This document shows, piece after piece, positions 51,655-61,189 of a stretch of DNA of 64,000 bases. Both the position numbers and the translations under genes were made by a program. Source of the DNA: Marinisporobacter sp. (GTDB lineage: Bacteria; Bacillota; Clostridia; Peptostreptococcales; Thermotaleaceae); NCBI GenBank assembly GCA_025210525.1, contig JAOARP010000020.1, positions 1-64,000 of the forward strand, in the 5' to 3' direction. The notes beneath the pieces are model-generated. The model saw only the letters and a list, made by a program, of their open reading frames with translations, did not search any database and was not told the origin of the DNA. Position 1 is the stretch's first letter. Every line of letters starts with the position of its first letter.

Positions 51655-52908
51655 ATGGCAGAATCTAATGAAATAGAAAAAGAAAAAAGAGGTCTAGGAA
51701 TAGGTAGGATTATATTCATTATAATAGTTGTTTTTATTACAATTCCTTTAGTTATTATGAGCGTTGTCTATTTTACAAATGACAACTTCAAATTTGTAGC
51801 GAATAAATATTTAAGCCAGGTGGCGGGACCGGTCGGAAAATATTTTGAAAGTTTTCCAACAAAAGAAGAAAAAGAAGCTAAAAAAAGGACTGTTGCTAAA
51901 TATTTAATAAGTTTGGATGTAGAAAGTGCTTCTGATAAATTGACCATTATTAAAAATGAAGATGAAGAGCTTTATTCAGACCTAATTAGAATCTGTACAC
52001 AATTAAATCCAAATCAAACAAAAAAAATACTTGAATACAGAAGAGAAGGTGCTATAAAGAAGGATGTTTTAACATCTATTATAGAACAAATTAAAGATGA
52101 TGAGATAAAGGCGTTGCAGGAAAAGGCAAAATATTATGAAAGTATGTCTCTTGTTAATACAGTTAAAGAAATTAACACAAATTTAATGAATGAAAAAGTT
52201 TCATATAGTACTATGGGATTAACTATAGAGCAAATGAAAGAAACAAATGCAGCTAATATCTTAAAATATTTAGATGATGAAGTGGTAAATAAACTTTTAG
52301 CTAATTATCAATCAGATGAAAAAAGGGAAAAAGTTGAGAAACTTTTAAGTGAAATGAATGAGCGTGAAATAGAATTAATAAACATTGCAAATATATATAA
52401 TGCTGAAAAGGCTGAAAAATTACTAGATGATATTGGGAATGAAGAAAGCTATAAGATGAATGAATTAGCAACTATATATAGAAATATGAACATGCTAAAA
52501 GTAGCAAGAGTACTTGCTAAGGTGGAAGATAAAAATTTCATCTACAATGTATTAGAACAAATCAAGAATGATGAAATTCTTACAACGGATAAGGATGTAT
52601 TGACAGAAGATTTAATGAATGCTATGAAAATATATAGAGAATATGACAACAAAATAAATGAATTAGTAAAAGTGTATACAAAAATGGATTCAAAGCAGAT
52701 TGGAAATATGATTACCAAATTATTTAAAAGTCGTAAAGAACCAGAAACATATACTTTTAATAATGGAGATAAAATTATTATAACAGACCGAGATATAGCT
52801 ATAGATGTACTAAGAAAGCTAAAAGAAAAAACAGTAGCAGAAGTATTAGCAAGCTTAGATAATGATACAGCTTCAGATATATCTAAAAAATTAACTTTAC
52901 CTTATTAA
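51655..52908 (+). CDS. MotE/YlxF-like protein of the flagellar operon
   Basis: 417 residues: an N-terminal membrane helix (about 19-41), then helical repeats resembling the MgtE N-terminal domain (for example KRTVAKYLISLDVESASDKLTII and ANILKYLDDEVVNKLLANYQ). Position between fliJ and fliK matches ylxF in Bacillus and motE in proteobacteria, where it chaperones the stator. It is longer than those (about 180-250), with roughly three repeat units instead of one. Confidence 0.82.
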   Translation: MAESNEIEKEKRGLGIGRIIFIIIVVFITIPLVIMSVVYFTNDNFKFVANKYLSQVAGPVGKYFESFPTKEEKEAKKRTVAKYLISLDVESASDKLTIIKNEDEELYSDLIRICTQLNPNQTKKILEYRREGAIKKDVLTSIIEQIKDDEIKALQEKAKYYESMSLVNTVKEINTNLMNEKVSYSTMGLTIEQMKETNAANILKYLDDEVVNKLLANYQSDEKREKVEKLLSEMNEREIELINIANIYNAEKAEKLLDDIGNEESYKMNELATIYRNMNMLKVARVLAKVEDKNFIYNVLEQIKNDEILTTDKDVLTEDLMNAMKIYREYDNKINELVKVYTKMDSKQIGNMITKLFKSRKEPETYTFNNGDKIIITDRDIAIDVLRKLKEKTVAEVLASLDNDTASDISKKLTLPY

Positions 52909-52929
52909 ATATAGAAGGGAGGTGAAAAA

Positions 52930-54279
52930 ATGAATAGACTAATGATGAATCTAAATATCCAAGTAAATAGCAAAAATTTATTAAATAATTCATTAACAAG
53001 CTCAATAAAAACAAATAAGGATGAATCTTTCGATAAGGTATTTAAAGAAAAAATAAATGAACCTAAAGAGGAGTATTCGAAAACATCTAAAACTGAGCAT
53101 AAAGAAAGAGCTGTTAAAAAGATTGGAAACGCTAAAACAGAAAAAGAAATTATAGACAAAGAAGATCCTGAAGATATTGAAAAAGCTAGAGATGAGAATA
53201 TACCAGAAGAAATAACAAACTTAATAGCTGCTTTAGATGAATATATACAAGAATTAGCAGCAATGGAGGAAATAGAAGGAAATCAAGACGGTGTAGCAAT
53301 GAAATTAGAAGATATAAAATCTCATCTCAATAAAATACTATCTTTTATTGAAAAAAATAACACAACTGATATAAAAGAAAACATAGTATCAAAAGAAATC
53401 CTTCAGCAGTTAACGGATCAATTACAAATAATACTTGATCAAAATGAAGTAAAATTAGGTTCACAAGATTTTAATCAAGTATTATCAAAGCTTGAAGTTT
53501 TACTAAAAGAGCAGGCTAGTAATGATAATGAAATAGGTAGTGCTATAATTGGTGATACACAAAATAAAGAAAATAGCGATTCCATACAAAACAAAGAAAA
53601 TTTAGAATTAGATACAGACAAAAAAGACAACTACTCAAGTGTAAGAAATGAAGCTCAGACAAATGCAGAAAATGAAAGACAAATGTCCCAAAACAATTCA
53701 AAAAATGAAAAGTTTGGATTCTTTGCAAATAAAACTCAAAAAACAGTGATTAATGATCAATTAATTCAAGATATTCCTACAAATTATACGATACAAAATA
53801 ATATGAATGGAGTAGAGCATATAAAATTAGAAACAACAACGGTACAAAAACCAAACTTTCAGAATATTTTAGAACAAGTTGTGGACACGGCTCAAGTGAT
53901 TATTGATGAGAAGGGCTCTGAGATGACATTACATCTTAAACCAAATAATTTAGGAAACCTTTCTATGAAAATAGCAGTTGAAAGAGGAATCGTTGTTGCA
54001 GATATTGTTGCAGAAAATCAGGTAGTAAAGGAAGTTTTAGAGTCTAATTTTAATGCTTTGAGGGATGCACTTAATGAAAAAGGATTTGGGATTCAAGAGT
54101 TGAATGTGTCTGTTGGTCAAGATTCTGATTTTCAACAACAACAAAATTTTATGAATTTTAACAAAAAAAATAGTGAGAAAACTATAGGGAATTCATTAGA
54201 ATATGAAAATGTAGTAAGTGAGGAACAAATAAGTAATGTAAGTTCTATAAATGAGTCTACAATAGATCAATTAGGATAG
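52930..54279 (+). CDS. fliK: Flagellar hook-length control protein FliK
   Basis: 449 residues. A low-complexity Asn/Glu/Lys/Gln-rich N-terminal two-thirds precedes the C-terminal hook domain (about 320-410) with GSEMTLHLKPNNLGNLSMKI and LRDALNEKGFGIQELNVSVG. The export switch partner is FlhB. AGGGAGGTG ribosome site. Followed by flgD with 12 nt between them. Confidence 0.9.
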   Translation: MNRLMMNLNIQVNSKNLLNNSLTSSIKTNKDESFDKVFKEKINEPKEEYSKTSKTEHKERAVKKIGNAKTEKEIIDKEDPEDIEKARDENIPEEITNLIAALDEYIQELAAMEEIEGNQDGVAMKLEDIKSHLNKILSFIEKNNTTDIKENIVSKEILQQLTDQLQIILDQNEVKLGSQDFNQVLSKLEVLLKEQASNDNEIGSAIIGDTQNKENSDSIQNKENLELDTDKKDNYSSVRNEAQTNAENERQMSQNNSKNEKFGFFANKTQKTVINDQLIQDIPTNYTIQNNMNGVEHIKLETTTVQKPNFQNILEQVVDTAQVIIDEKGSEMTLHLKPNNLGNLSMKIAVERGIVVADIVAENQVVKEVLESNFNALRDALNEKGFGIQELNVSVGQDSDFQQQQNFMNFNKKNSEKTIGNSLEYENVVSEEQISNVSSINESTIDQLG

Positions 54280-54291
54280 GAGGTGGGAAAA

Positions 54292-54771
54292 ATGGCACTT
54301 GATGGAGTAAATGGGAATAAGAGTACACCTACACCAGCAACAACTAAAAAAGAAGATAAGGCAATATATGGTAATGCCAATGAAATAGGAGATCAGAAAG
54401 ATGCTACTTCCACAAAAAATAAAAATCAATTAGGGAAAGATGATTTTTTAAATTTACTTGTAACACAACTGAAGCATCAAGATCCATTGAATCCAGTAGA
54501 TGATAAGGAGTTCATGGGGCAAATGGCACAGTTTAGTAGTCTTGAACAAATGCAAAATATGAATAAATCAATGGAAGATTTAACAAAGCAAATAAAAAAT
54601 TCAAATGATGCAACAATTGATATTAGCAAAATGAATTATAATTTGAATAAACAAATGCTGGATGAGATGGTCAAACTTAATAAAGCTTTTGAAGCATACG
54701 GGATAAAGCCATCAGAAGATGATAAAGATGGAGAAACTGGTGCAGATGGAGGCAATGATAATGATGAATAA
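54292..54771 (+). CDS. flgD: Hook cap assembly protein FlgD
   Basis: 159 residues, short form without the C-terminal Ig-like domains. The conserved N-terminal scaffold motif [22 protein letters not shown] (here about 46-67) and [10 protein letters not shown] are intact. GTG at 54283 lies inside the AGGAGGTG ribosome site, so the ATG at 54292 is chosen. The end is Asp/Gly/Glu-rich. Confidence 0.94.
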   Translation: MALDGVNGNKSTPTPATTKKEDKAIYGNANEIGDQKDATSTKNKNQLGKDDFLNLLVTQLKHQDPLNPVDDKEFMGQMAQFSSLEQMQNMNKSMEDLTKQIKNSNDATIDISKMNYNLNKQMLDEMVKLNKAFEAYGIKPSEDDKDGETGADGGNDNDE

Positions 54772-55126
54772 AATAATGATTCATAATATACATGCCCAGG
54801 CGACTAAAATTTCTCCAAAGAATACGGTACCGAAGAAATCTTTTGCTCAAGTATTAGATCATCTTGCTAAGAAAGATGTAAAATTTTCAAAGCATGCAAA
54901 AGAAAGACTTCAGGCAAGAAATATCGATATTAATCATCAAGATATAAAAAAAATAGATGAAGCTTTAAATAAAGCAAGCCAGAAAGGAATCAAAGAAACA
55001 TTAATTCTAATGAACAACAAGGCGTTTGTAGCAAGTGTGAAAAGTAAAACCATTATTACAGTTGCTACAGAGGAACAACTAAAAGAAAATGTTTTCACCA
55101 ATATAGATGGAGCTGTAATTATATAG
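54761..55126 (+). CDS. TIGR02530-type flagellar operon protein
   Basis: A 121-residue cytoplasmic protein with the family's core: [17 protein letters not shown] and the later [29 protein letters not shown]. It is found between flgD and flgE in many Firmicutes; function is not known. Start 54761 has GGAGG 8 nt upstream; it overlaps flgD by 11 nt. An ATG one codon downstream is also possible. Confidence 0.85.
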   Translation: MMNKIMIHNIHAQATKISPKNTVPKKSFAQVLDHLAKKDVKFSKHAKERLQARNIDINHQDIKKIDEALNKASQKGIKETLILMNNKAFVASVKSKTIITVATEEQLKENVFTNIDGAVII

Positions 55127-55149
55127 CTGGACCTAAAGAAGGAAGCTAT

Positions 55150-55175
55150 AGTTTTCTGACTGATAGATGAAAACT
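55150..55175 (+). other. Hairpin in the 77-nt gap before flgE
   Basis: AGTTTTC (55150-55156) and GAAAACT (55169-55175) form a 7-bp stem with a 12-nt loop upstream of the flgE ribosome site (AAAGGAGGTC). Together with the GC-rich hairpin after flgE, it flanks the most highly needed structural gene of the operon. Confidence 0.35.
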
Positions 55176-55203
55176 TTACAGCAAAAAAAGGAGGTCATGT
55201 AAA

Positions 55204-56742
55204 ATGATGCGTTCAATGTTTTCAGCAGTGTCAGCACTTAGTGCACACCAAATGAAAATGGATGTTATAGGAAATAATATTGCCAATGTAAATACAGTGG
55301 CTTTTAAAGGGTCAAGAGTTACTTTTAAAGAAACCTTCAACCAAACACTAAAAGGAGCAGGTGCTGGTAGTGGTGGTCGTGGAGGGACAAACCCTATGCA
55401 GGTTGGTCTTGGGGTAGATGTAGGTGCTGTAGATGTATTACACAAAGTAGGAACACCAGAAAGGACTGACAACCCCACAGATTTGATGATTGATGGAGAT
55501 GGTTTTTTTATGGTTTCAGATGATGTGAATAGTATCAATAAATATTATACAAGAGCAGGAAACTTTGTATTAGATGATGATGGATATTTAGTTACACAAG
55601 ATGGGCTAAAGGTACTTGGATATATGGCAGATGAAACAGGAAGACTTAAAACAAGCTTAGAAGGACTTCAAATAGATAAATCTGCTGTTTATCCTCCACA
55701 AGCTACAAAGCCGTCTGTACCACCTATACCAGGAGAAGATATTGTAACATTTACAGGGAATTTAAATTCAGATACAGAGTTAATGGATAAAATAGATACA
55801 GCTACACCTGCTACAAATCCTCCTACTACACCTCTTGTACCTATAGCAGGCAAAAGTAAAACAGGAGGTATTTACCAATTTGATGAAAATCAATCAAAGG
55901 CTGCTGGAAAACCAGTTTACGTAAAGGAAAATGATGATTTTAACCAAGCGGTGGGAAAAGAAACAACAGTACAGGTTTTTGATGATTTTGGAAATCTTCA
56001 TAAAATTAAAATGATGTTTACAAAGAAATCCGTAGATACAGGAACAGGCACAAGCACATGGCAAGTAGATGCATTTTATATAGATAAAAGTGATGCTATG
56101 CTAGCAAATGGAGAGACCCTTGGATGGACGAAGGATGGAGATGGTAAAATTACTCCTGCTACAAGTGCAAATGGATTTCAGTACGGGAATCCAGCGGGAT
56201 CATTTACTCTTGAATTTGATAAAGACGGGAAAGTGAAAACTACGGACCCTAAAATGCCTTTCACTATAGGAACTGATTTAACAGATGGAGCAGATGCATT
56301 AAGTTTTGAAATGGATTTTACTCAATTAACTCAATTTTCAGATCAGTCAACAGCAGAGGCTACAAAAGTAAAAGGATATAAACAAGGATCTTTAGATAAA
56401 TTTTCTATTGCAACAAATGGAGAAATTACTGGTACTTTTTCGAATGGAGAAACGAGACTTTTGGGAAATGTTGCTATTGCTAATTTTGAAAATTCAGCAG
56501 GGCTAGAAAAAACCCAATCGAATATGTATATAGAAACAAGAAATTCAGGGATTCCTACAATTGGTCTTCCTTCTGCCAGTGGATTTTCACAGCTTAAACC
56601 AGGAAGTCTTGAAATGGCAAATGTAGATTTAGGTAGAGAGTTTACCAATATGATTACAACACAAAGAGGATTTCAGGCCAATTCAAAAGTAATTACAACA
56701 ACAGATGAAATGCTTCAGGAGCTGGTAAATTTAAAAAGATAA
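55204..56742 (+). CDS. flgE: Flagellar hook protein FlgE
   Basis: 512 residues. N-terminal rod/hook motif IGNNIANVNTVAFKGSR (about 21-37); the Gly/Arg-rich GAGAGSGGRGGTNPMQ segment follows. A D0/D1 domain (TPERTDNPTDLMIDGDGFFMV) precedes a variable middle and the C-terminal DLGREFTNMITTQRGFQANS and KVITTTDEMLQELVNLKR. AAAGGAGG ribosome site. Upstream ATG doublet; either codon is close enough not to matter. Confidence 0.96.
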   Translation: MMRSMFSAVSALSAHQMKMDVIGNNIANVNTVAFKGSRVTFKETFNQTLKGAGAGSGGRGGTNPMQVGLGVDVGAVDVLHKVGTPERTDNPTDLMIDGDGFFMVSDDVNSINKYYTRAGNFVLDDDGYLVTQDGLKVLGYMADETGRLKTSLEGLQIDKSAVYPPQATKPSVPPIPGEDIVTFTGNLNSDTELMDKIDTATPATNPPTTPLVPIAGKSKTGGIYQFDENQSKAAGKPVYVKENDDFNQAVGKETTVQVFDDFGNLHKIKMMFTKKSVDTGTGTSTWQVDAFYIDKSDAMLANGETLGWTKDGDGKITPATSANGFQYGNPAGSFTLEFDKDGKVKTTDPKMPFTIGTDLTDGADALSFEMDFTQLTQFSDQSTAEATKVKGYKQGSLDKFSIATNGEITGTFSNGETRLLGNVAIANFENSAGLEKTQSNMYIETRNSGIPTIGLPSASGFSQLKPGSLEMANVDLGREFTNMITTQRGFQANSKVITTTDEMLQELVNLKR

Positions 56743-56747
56743 TAATT

Positions 56748-56773
56748 GATTCCGGGCTATTTAGCCCGGAATC
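56748..56773 (+). other. GC-rich intra-operon hairpin after flgE
   Basis: A perfect 12-bp stem (56748-56759 with 56762-56773) around a 2-nt loop. It starts a few bases after the flgE stop. No T run follows and the flbD ribosome site is right behind it. It looks like an RNA stability or processing element rather than a full terminator. Confidence 0.7.
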
Positions 56774-56788
56774 TAAAGGATGGTTTGT

Positions 56789-57010
56789 ATGATTAAAGTA
56801 ACAAAATTAAACGGCAAAGAATATGTAGTAAATAGTGACTTGATTGAATTTATTGAGTCTACACCAGACACAGTGATAACTCTTACAACTGGTAAGAAAA
56901 TTATTATTCTAGAATCTGTTGACCAGACTATCAAAAAAATAATAAAATATAAACAGAGTATTTTTTCGCAGACCATCATAACCCATAACTCCTTAGGAAA
57001 CGAGGTGTAG
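56789..57010 (+). CDS. flbD: Flagellar FlbD-family protein
   Basis: 73 residues beginning MIKVTKLNGKEYVVNSDLIE, the FlbD signature, with a short C-terminal extension. It is the swarming-motility protein of Bacillus, of unknown biochemical function. ATG at 56789 has AAAGGATGG upstream; an ATG at 56780 lies within that site. Confidence 0.93.
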   Translation: MIKVTKLNGKEYVVNSDLIEFIESTPDTVITLTTGKKIIILESVDQTIKKIIKYKQSIFSQTIITHNSLGNEV

Positions 57011-57013
57011 ACA

Positions 57014-57802
57014 TTGGATTTAGCAACGGTATTAGGAATAGTTGTAGGGATGGCATTTATCATTGGAGGAATTTTAATCGGTGGAAGTCTTTCAACCTTT
57101 TTGGATCCGGCTTCAGTCGTAATTGTTCTTGGTGGAACTATTGCAGGAACATTTGTAACGTATCCGATGAATAAAGTAAAAGAAGCTTTAGTGATTGTTA
57201 AAAAGGCATTTATGACAAAAAACCTTAATCCTACAGAGACTATTGATAAGATTATTGAGATTGCAAATATAGCAAGAAGAGAAGGTCTTTTAGCACTTGA
57301 GGAAGCCGCAGAAGGTGTTGATGATGATTTTCTTAAAAAGGGAGTCATGCTTATTGTAGATGGGACAGACCCAGAACTTGTTAGAAATATATTAGAGACA
57401 GAACTTGCCTTCTTAGAAGAAAGGCATGGTGAAGGAAGAAGTATTTTTGATACTTTAGGAAGTTTAGCACCAGCATTTGGTATGGTTGGTACATTAATAG
57501 GTCTTATTAATATGTTAAAAACATTAGAAGATCCATCAACAGTAGGACCAAGTATGTCTGTAGCCTTGATAACAACTTTTTATGGAGCTGTACTTGCAAA
57601 CTTAATATTTATTCCTATTGCTACAAAGTTAAAGCTTAGAAGTAGAGAAGAAATACTAATCAAAGAAGTCATGGTAGAAGGACTTCTATCTATACAGGCA
57701 GGAGAAAATCCTAGAATAATAGAAGTAAAACTTAAATCATTTCTTTCTCCAAAACAAAGAAGTATATCTGAAGATACTAATAAAGAGGGTGTGGGAGCTT
57801 AG
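57014..57802 (+). CDS. motA: Flagellar motor stator MotA, TTG start
   Basis: 262 residues with four membrane helices and the cytoplasmic loop motif between helices 2 and 3 (NIARREGLLALEE). The TFYGAVLANLIFIP motif lies in the last helices. TTG start with CGAGGTG at 57001-57007. MotA/B sit between flbD and fliL, a placement seen in other Clostridia. The ion used (proton or sodium) cannot be told from sequence by eye. Confidence 0.94.
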   Translation: MDLATVLGIVVGMAFIIGGILIGGSLSTFLDPASVVIVLGGTIAGTFVTYPMNKVKEALVIVKKAFMTKNLNPTETIDKIIEIANIARREGLLALEEAAEGVDDDFLKKGVMLIVDGTDPELVRNILETELAFLEERHGEGRSIFDTLGSLAPAFGMVGTLIGLINMLKTLEDPSTVGPSMSVALITTFYGAVLANLIFIPIATKLKLRSREEILIKEVMVEGLLSIQAGENPRIIEVKLKSFLSPKQRSISEDTNKEGVGA

Positions 57803-58555
57803 ATGGGTAGAAAAAAGAATCAAGAAGAAGCAAAGGCTGGTTCTCCTGAATGGATGACAACTTTCAGTGATTTGATGACTTTGCTACTATGTTTTTTCGT
57901 TTTGCTTTTTTCTTTTTCTTCCATTGATGCAAAAAAATTTACTGCTGTATTACAGTCATTTCAAGGGTCATTAGGTGTATTAGAAGGAGGAAAAACCCTT
58001 GAAAGTACACAATATATTGAAGATGCATTGAATGACGACAGGCTTACTAAGCAAATAGAAGAAATAGAAGACTTTAAAAAGCTTAAGGAAAAATTGGAAG
58101 AATATTTAGATAATAATCAGATGGAGGAGCAAATATTAGTAGACCTTGAAAAAAGAGGATTATTACTCCGATTTAAAGATAATGTATTGTTTGATGCAGC
58201 ACAAGCAGAATTAAAGCCTCAAGTAAAGAATACGTTAAACTTTATAGCAGATCTCTTAAAACAAGAGGAGTTTAGCAGTAAATATATAAGGGTTGAAGGA
58301 CATACAGATTCTGATAGATTAGTAAATTCGAAAAAATATCCAACTAATTGGGAATTATCAGTTACAAGATCTTCTAACGTAGTAAGATTTTTGATTGAAG
58401 AAGCAGGGCTTGATCCTACAAGGTTATCAGCATCAGGATATAGCAAGTACCATCCTGTTGCACCGAATAATACGATAGAAAATAAAGCTAAGAATAGAAG
58501 AGTAGATATTGTTATACTTCGATCAGATTTTGTACAATCTGAACCATATTATTAA
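57803..58555 (+). CDS. motB: Flagellar motor stator MotB
   Basis: 250 residues. The membrane helix has the ion-binding Asp at D23 (TTFSDLMTLLLCFF), followed by a plug-like amphipathic stretch and a C-terminal OmpA-like peptidoglycan-binding domain (VEGHTDSDRL and NWELSVTRSSNVVRFLIEE). It begins directly after the motA stop. Confidence 0.95.
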   Translation: MGRKKNQEEAKAGSPEWMTTFSDLMTLLLCFFVLLFSFSSIDAKKFTAVLQSFQGSLGVLEGGKTLESTQYIEDALNDDRLTKQIEEIEDFKKLKEKLEEYLDNNQMEEQILVDLEKRGLLLRFKDNVLFDAAQAELKPQVKNTLNFIADLLKQEEFSSKYIRVEGHTDSDRLVNSKKYPTNWELSVTRSSNVVRFLIEEAGLDPTRLSASGYSKYHPVAPNNTIENKAKNRRVDIVILRSDFVQSEPYY

Positions 58556-58579
58556 AATTCTCAGAAGGGGTGTAGGAGA

Positions 58580-58996
58580 ATGACAACAAAAAAAGTGATA
58601 TTATTTAGTATCATAGGGTTTATTATAACAGCATTAGTAGTAGGGATAGCATTTTATATGGTTGCATATAAAAAAACAGATGCAAAACCAAAAGAAATTA
58701 AAACCTATACCTATTCTATGGGAGAATTATATGCAAATGTAAAGGAGAGTAGAAAGATCTTAAAGGTAAACATGGATATAGAAATAATTAATGAAAAATT
58801 GAATGAGAGCCTAGATAATAAACGTCCTAAAATAACGAATAATGTTTTAGAATTATTAAGAAGTAAGGATGAGAATCAGCTATCTGGAGATAAGGGCCAA
58901 CAATCTCTTCGTAAAGAAATTTTAAAATCAATTAAACAGGTCATACCTTCTGATGAAATTTTGGATGTATACTTTGTTGAATTTATTATCCAATAA
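58580..58996 (+). CDS. fliL: Flagellar basal-body associated protein FliL
   Basis: A 138-residue bitopic protein: membrane helix at about 8-28, then an extracytoplasmic domain ending in ILDVYFVEFIIQ, the FliL C-terminal pattern. FliL is a stator-associated protein supporting torque. GAAGGGGTG ribosome site. Confidence 0.9.
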   Translation: MTTKKVILFSIIGFIITALVVGIAFYMVAYKKTDAKPKEIKTYTYSMGELYANVKESRKILKVNMDIEIINEKLNESLDNKRPKITNNVLELLRSKDENQLSGDKGQQSLRKEILKSIKQVIPSDEILDVYFVEFIIQ

Positions 58997-59010
58997 GGGA
59001 GGGACTATAA

Positions 59011-59997
59011 TTGTCTGATGTATTGTCACAAAGTGAGATAGATGCCCTAATACAAGCTTTGAGTTCAGGTGAAGTAGATGCACAAGAAATAACTGCTGAG
59101 ACGAAAGAAGCAAAAGTGAAAAAATATGATTTTAGAAGACCGGATAAATTCGCAAAAGAACAATTACGTACACTCCAAATTATTCATGAGAATTTTTCAA
59201 GATTATTAAATACCTTTTTATCTGGTTATCTAAGAAGTTTAGTTCAAGTTGAAGTTTTAAGTGTGGAACAATTATCTAATCACGAGTTTATTAATTCCAT
59301 ATCTAATCCAGCGATTTTAGGAATTATTGATTTTTCTCCATTAGAGGGACAAATTATATTAGATATTACTGCTGATGTTGCATTTGTTGTTATTGATAGA
59401 ATATTAGGGGGTAGTGGTAAAGCTGTTGAAGAGAAAAGAAGTTTTACAGAAATTGAGATTTCTTTACTAAGAAAGCTTATTAGACAAATTATAAAGCTTT
59501 TTAAAGAGCCTTGGGAGAATGTAGTGGAGATTAATCCAAGATTAGAAAAGATAGAAACAAATTCTCAATTCGCTCAAATTGTTTCACCTAGTGAAACGAT
59601 TGCACTTATAACATTAAATATTAAAATTGGTGATGTAGAAGGAATGGTAAACTTATGCATCCCCCATTTAGTTATCGAACCCATACTATCTAAATTAAAT
59701 ACCAGGTTATGGTTTAATAGTGTAAATAAAGGAAAAACTAGTGAAGATGAAGAAATCATTACACAAAGAGTAGAAAAAACTGCAGTGCCAGTTAGAGCTG
59801 TTTTAGGAGATACCCATATAACGGTAAGTGAATTTTTAGATCTTCAAGTAGGAGATGTTATTCAACTGGATACTTTTATAAAAGAAGATGTAAGAATATT
59901 TGTAGGAAACCAACTTAAGTATTATGGCAAACCTGGAACAAAAAAGAAAAAGATGGCTGTACAAATAGAAGGTATTGTAGAGAAGGGAGATGAGTAA
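59011..59997 (+). CDS. fliM: Flagellar motor switch protein FliM, TTG start
   Basis: 328 residues. N-terminal CheY-binding peptide LSQSEIDALIQAL; CheC-like middle domain (PLEGQIILDITADVAFVVIDRILGG), C-terminal SpoA domain (VGDVIQLDTFIKED). TTG start with AAGGGAGGG. It ends two bases before fliY. Confidence 0.94.
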   Translation: MSDVLSQSEIDALIQALSSGEVDAQEITAETKEAKVKKYDFRRPDKFAKEQLRTLQIIHENFSRLLNTFLSGYLRSLVQVEVLSVEQLSNHEFINSISNPAILGIIDFSPLEGQIILDITADVAFVVIDRILGGSGKAVEEKRSFTEIEISLLRKLIRQIIKLFKEPWENVVEINPRLEKIETNSQFAQIVSPSETIALITLNIKIGDVEGMVNLCIPHLVIEPILSKLNTRLWFNSVNKGKTSEDEEIITQRVEKTAVPVRAVLGDTHITVSEFLDLQVGDVIQLDTFIKEDVRIFVGNQLKYYGKPGTKKKKMAVQIEGIVEKGDE

Positions 59998-59998
59998 A

Positions 59999-61174
59999 AT
60001 GGGCGATATGCTTTCTCAAGAGGAAATAGATGCTTTGTTGAAAGGAACCTCTACTGTTGCAGATGTTGCAGAAAACAAACCTGATGAAACATTAGATGAA
60101 AATGAAAAAGATGCTTTGGGAGAAATTGGGAATATTAGTATGGGTACTTCAGCAACAACATTATTTACCCTTTTAGGACAAAAAGTTACGATCACAACAC
60201 CAAAGGTTACAGTACTGACTATGGATGAATTAGCAAAAGAATATGAAATTCCCTTTGTTGTAGTAGAAGTTAAATATAAAGAAGGAATAAAAGGTACAAA
60301 TCTTTTAGTGTTACAAGAAGATGATGTAAAAATAATTACAGATCTTATGATGGGTGGAGAGGGAACGAATGTTTCAGGGGAACTCACGGAACTTCATTTA
60401 AGTGCAATTGGTGAAGCTATGAATCAAATGGTAGGGTCCTCTTCTACTTCCTTGTCTGAAATGTTTCATAGTAAAATTGATATTCATCCACCAAAAGCTG
60501 TTTCTATGAGCTTTGCAACAGATTTGGATGCATTAGATTTTGTAGGGTATGATGATAAAATTGTTAAAATTGCCTTTAGAATGGTAGTAGGGGACTTAAT
60601 TGATAGTGAAATTATGCAGATACTATCTATTGATTTTGCAAAAGATTTAGTGAATAATTTACTTAATGGAAGTTCAGCAAGTTATAATGAAGTAAATTAT
60701 ACTAATGAAAATAATCAAACTCATAATGCTCATAATGTGGCTCCGAATGTAGAGGCACAAGTTAGTAGCATGAATAATCATGTTGAAAATATCGAACATG
60801 TAAGTAATAATCAGCCACCACAAGTACCTAGACCAAGCATGACTAGAAGTGAGCCAGTGAATGTGCAACCTGTACAATTCCAGTCTTTTGATGATGGTTA
60901 TTCAAGCGGTGGAAGAGAAAATATTGGCTTAATTAGAGATGTACCATTGGAAATTACAGTAGAATTAGGTAGAACAAGTAAGAAAATAAGTGAAATATTA
61001 GAGTTTTCCCCAGGGACTGTTGTAGAATTGGATAAATTAGTAGGAGAGCCTTTAGATATACTAGTAAATGGACAATTTATGGCTAAGGGAGAAGTTGTTG
61101 TCATAGATGAAAATTATGGTATCCGTATAACAGATATTCTTAACCCTGCCAAGAAAGTAAATAAAATGAAATAA
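59999..61174 (+). CDS. fliY: Flagellar motor switch phosphatase FliY
   Basis: 391 residues: N-terminal FliM-type peptide MLSQEEIDALLKG, CheC-type phosphatase domain with two active-site helices (ALGEIGNISMGTSATTL and LSAIGEAMNQMVGSSSTSL), an Asn/Gln/Pro-rich linker (about 222-300), and a C-terminal FliN SpoA domain (LEITVELGRTSKKISEILEF). FliY dephosphorylates CheY-P at the switch in Bacillus-type motors. The ATG at 59999 has GGGAG with 9-nt spacing; the ATG at 59990 overlaps that site. Confidence 0.95.
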   Translation: MGDMLSQEEIDALLKGTSTVADVAENKPDETLDENEKDALGEIGNISMGTSATTLFTLLGQKVTITTPKVTVLTMDELAKEYEIPFVVVEVKYKEGIKGTNLLVLQEDDVKIITDLMMGGEGTNVSGELTELHLSAIGEAMNQMVGSSSTSLSEMFHSKIDIHPPKAVSMSFATDLDALDFVGYDDKIVKIAFRMVVGDLIDSEIMQILSIDFAKDLVNNLLNGSSASYNEVNYTNENNQTHNAHNVAPNVEAQVSSMNNHVENIEHVSNNQPPQVPRPSMTRSEPVNVQPVQFQSFDDGYSSGGRENIGLIRDVPLEITVELGRTSKKISEILEFSPGTVVELDKLVGEPLDILVNGQFMAKGEVVVIDENYGIRITDILNPAKKVNKMK

Positions 61175-61189
61175 AGAGGAGGAATAATC

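Noticed and set aside
56773-57348. A 191-codon minus-strand open frame
   Set aside because: Antisense to flbD and motA, both clear family members in the operon; long only by chance in an AT-rich sequence.
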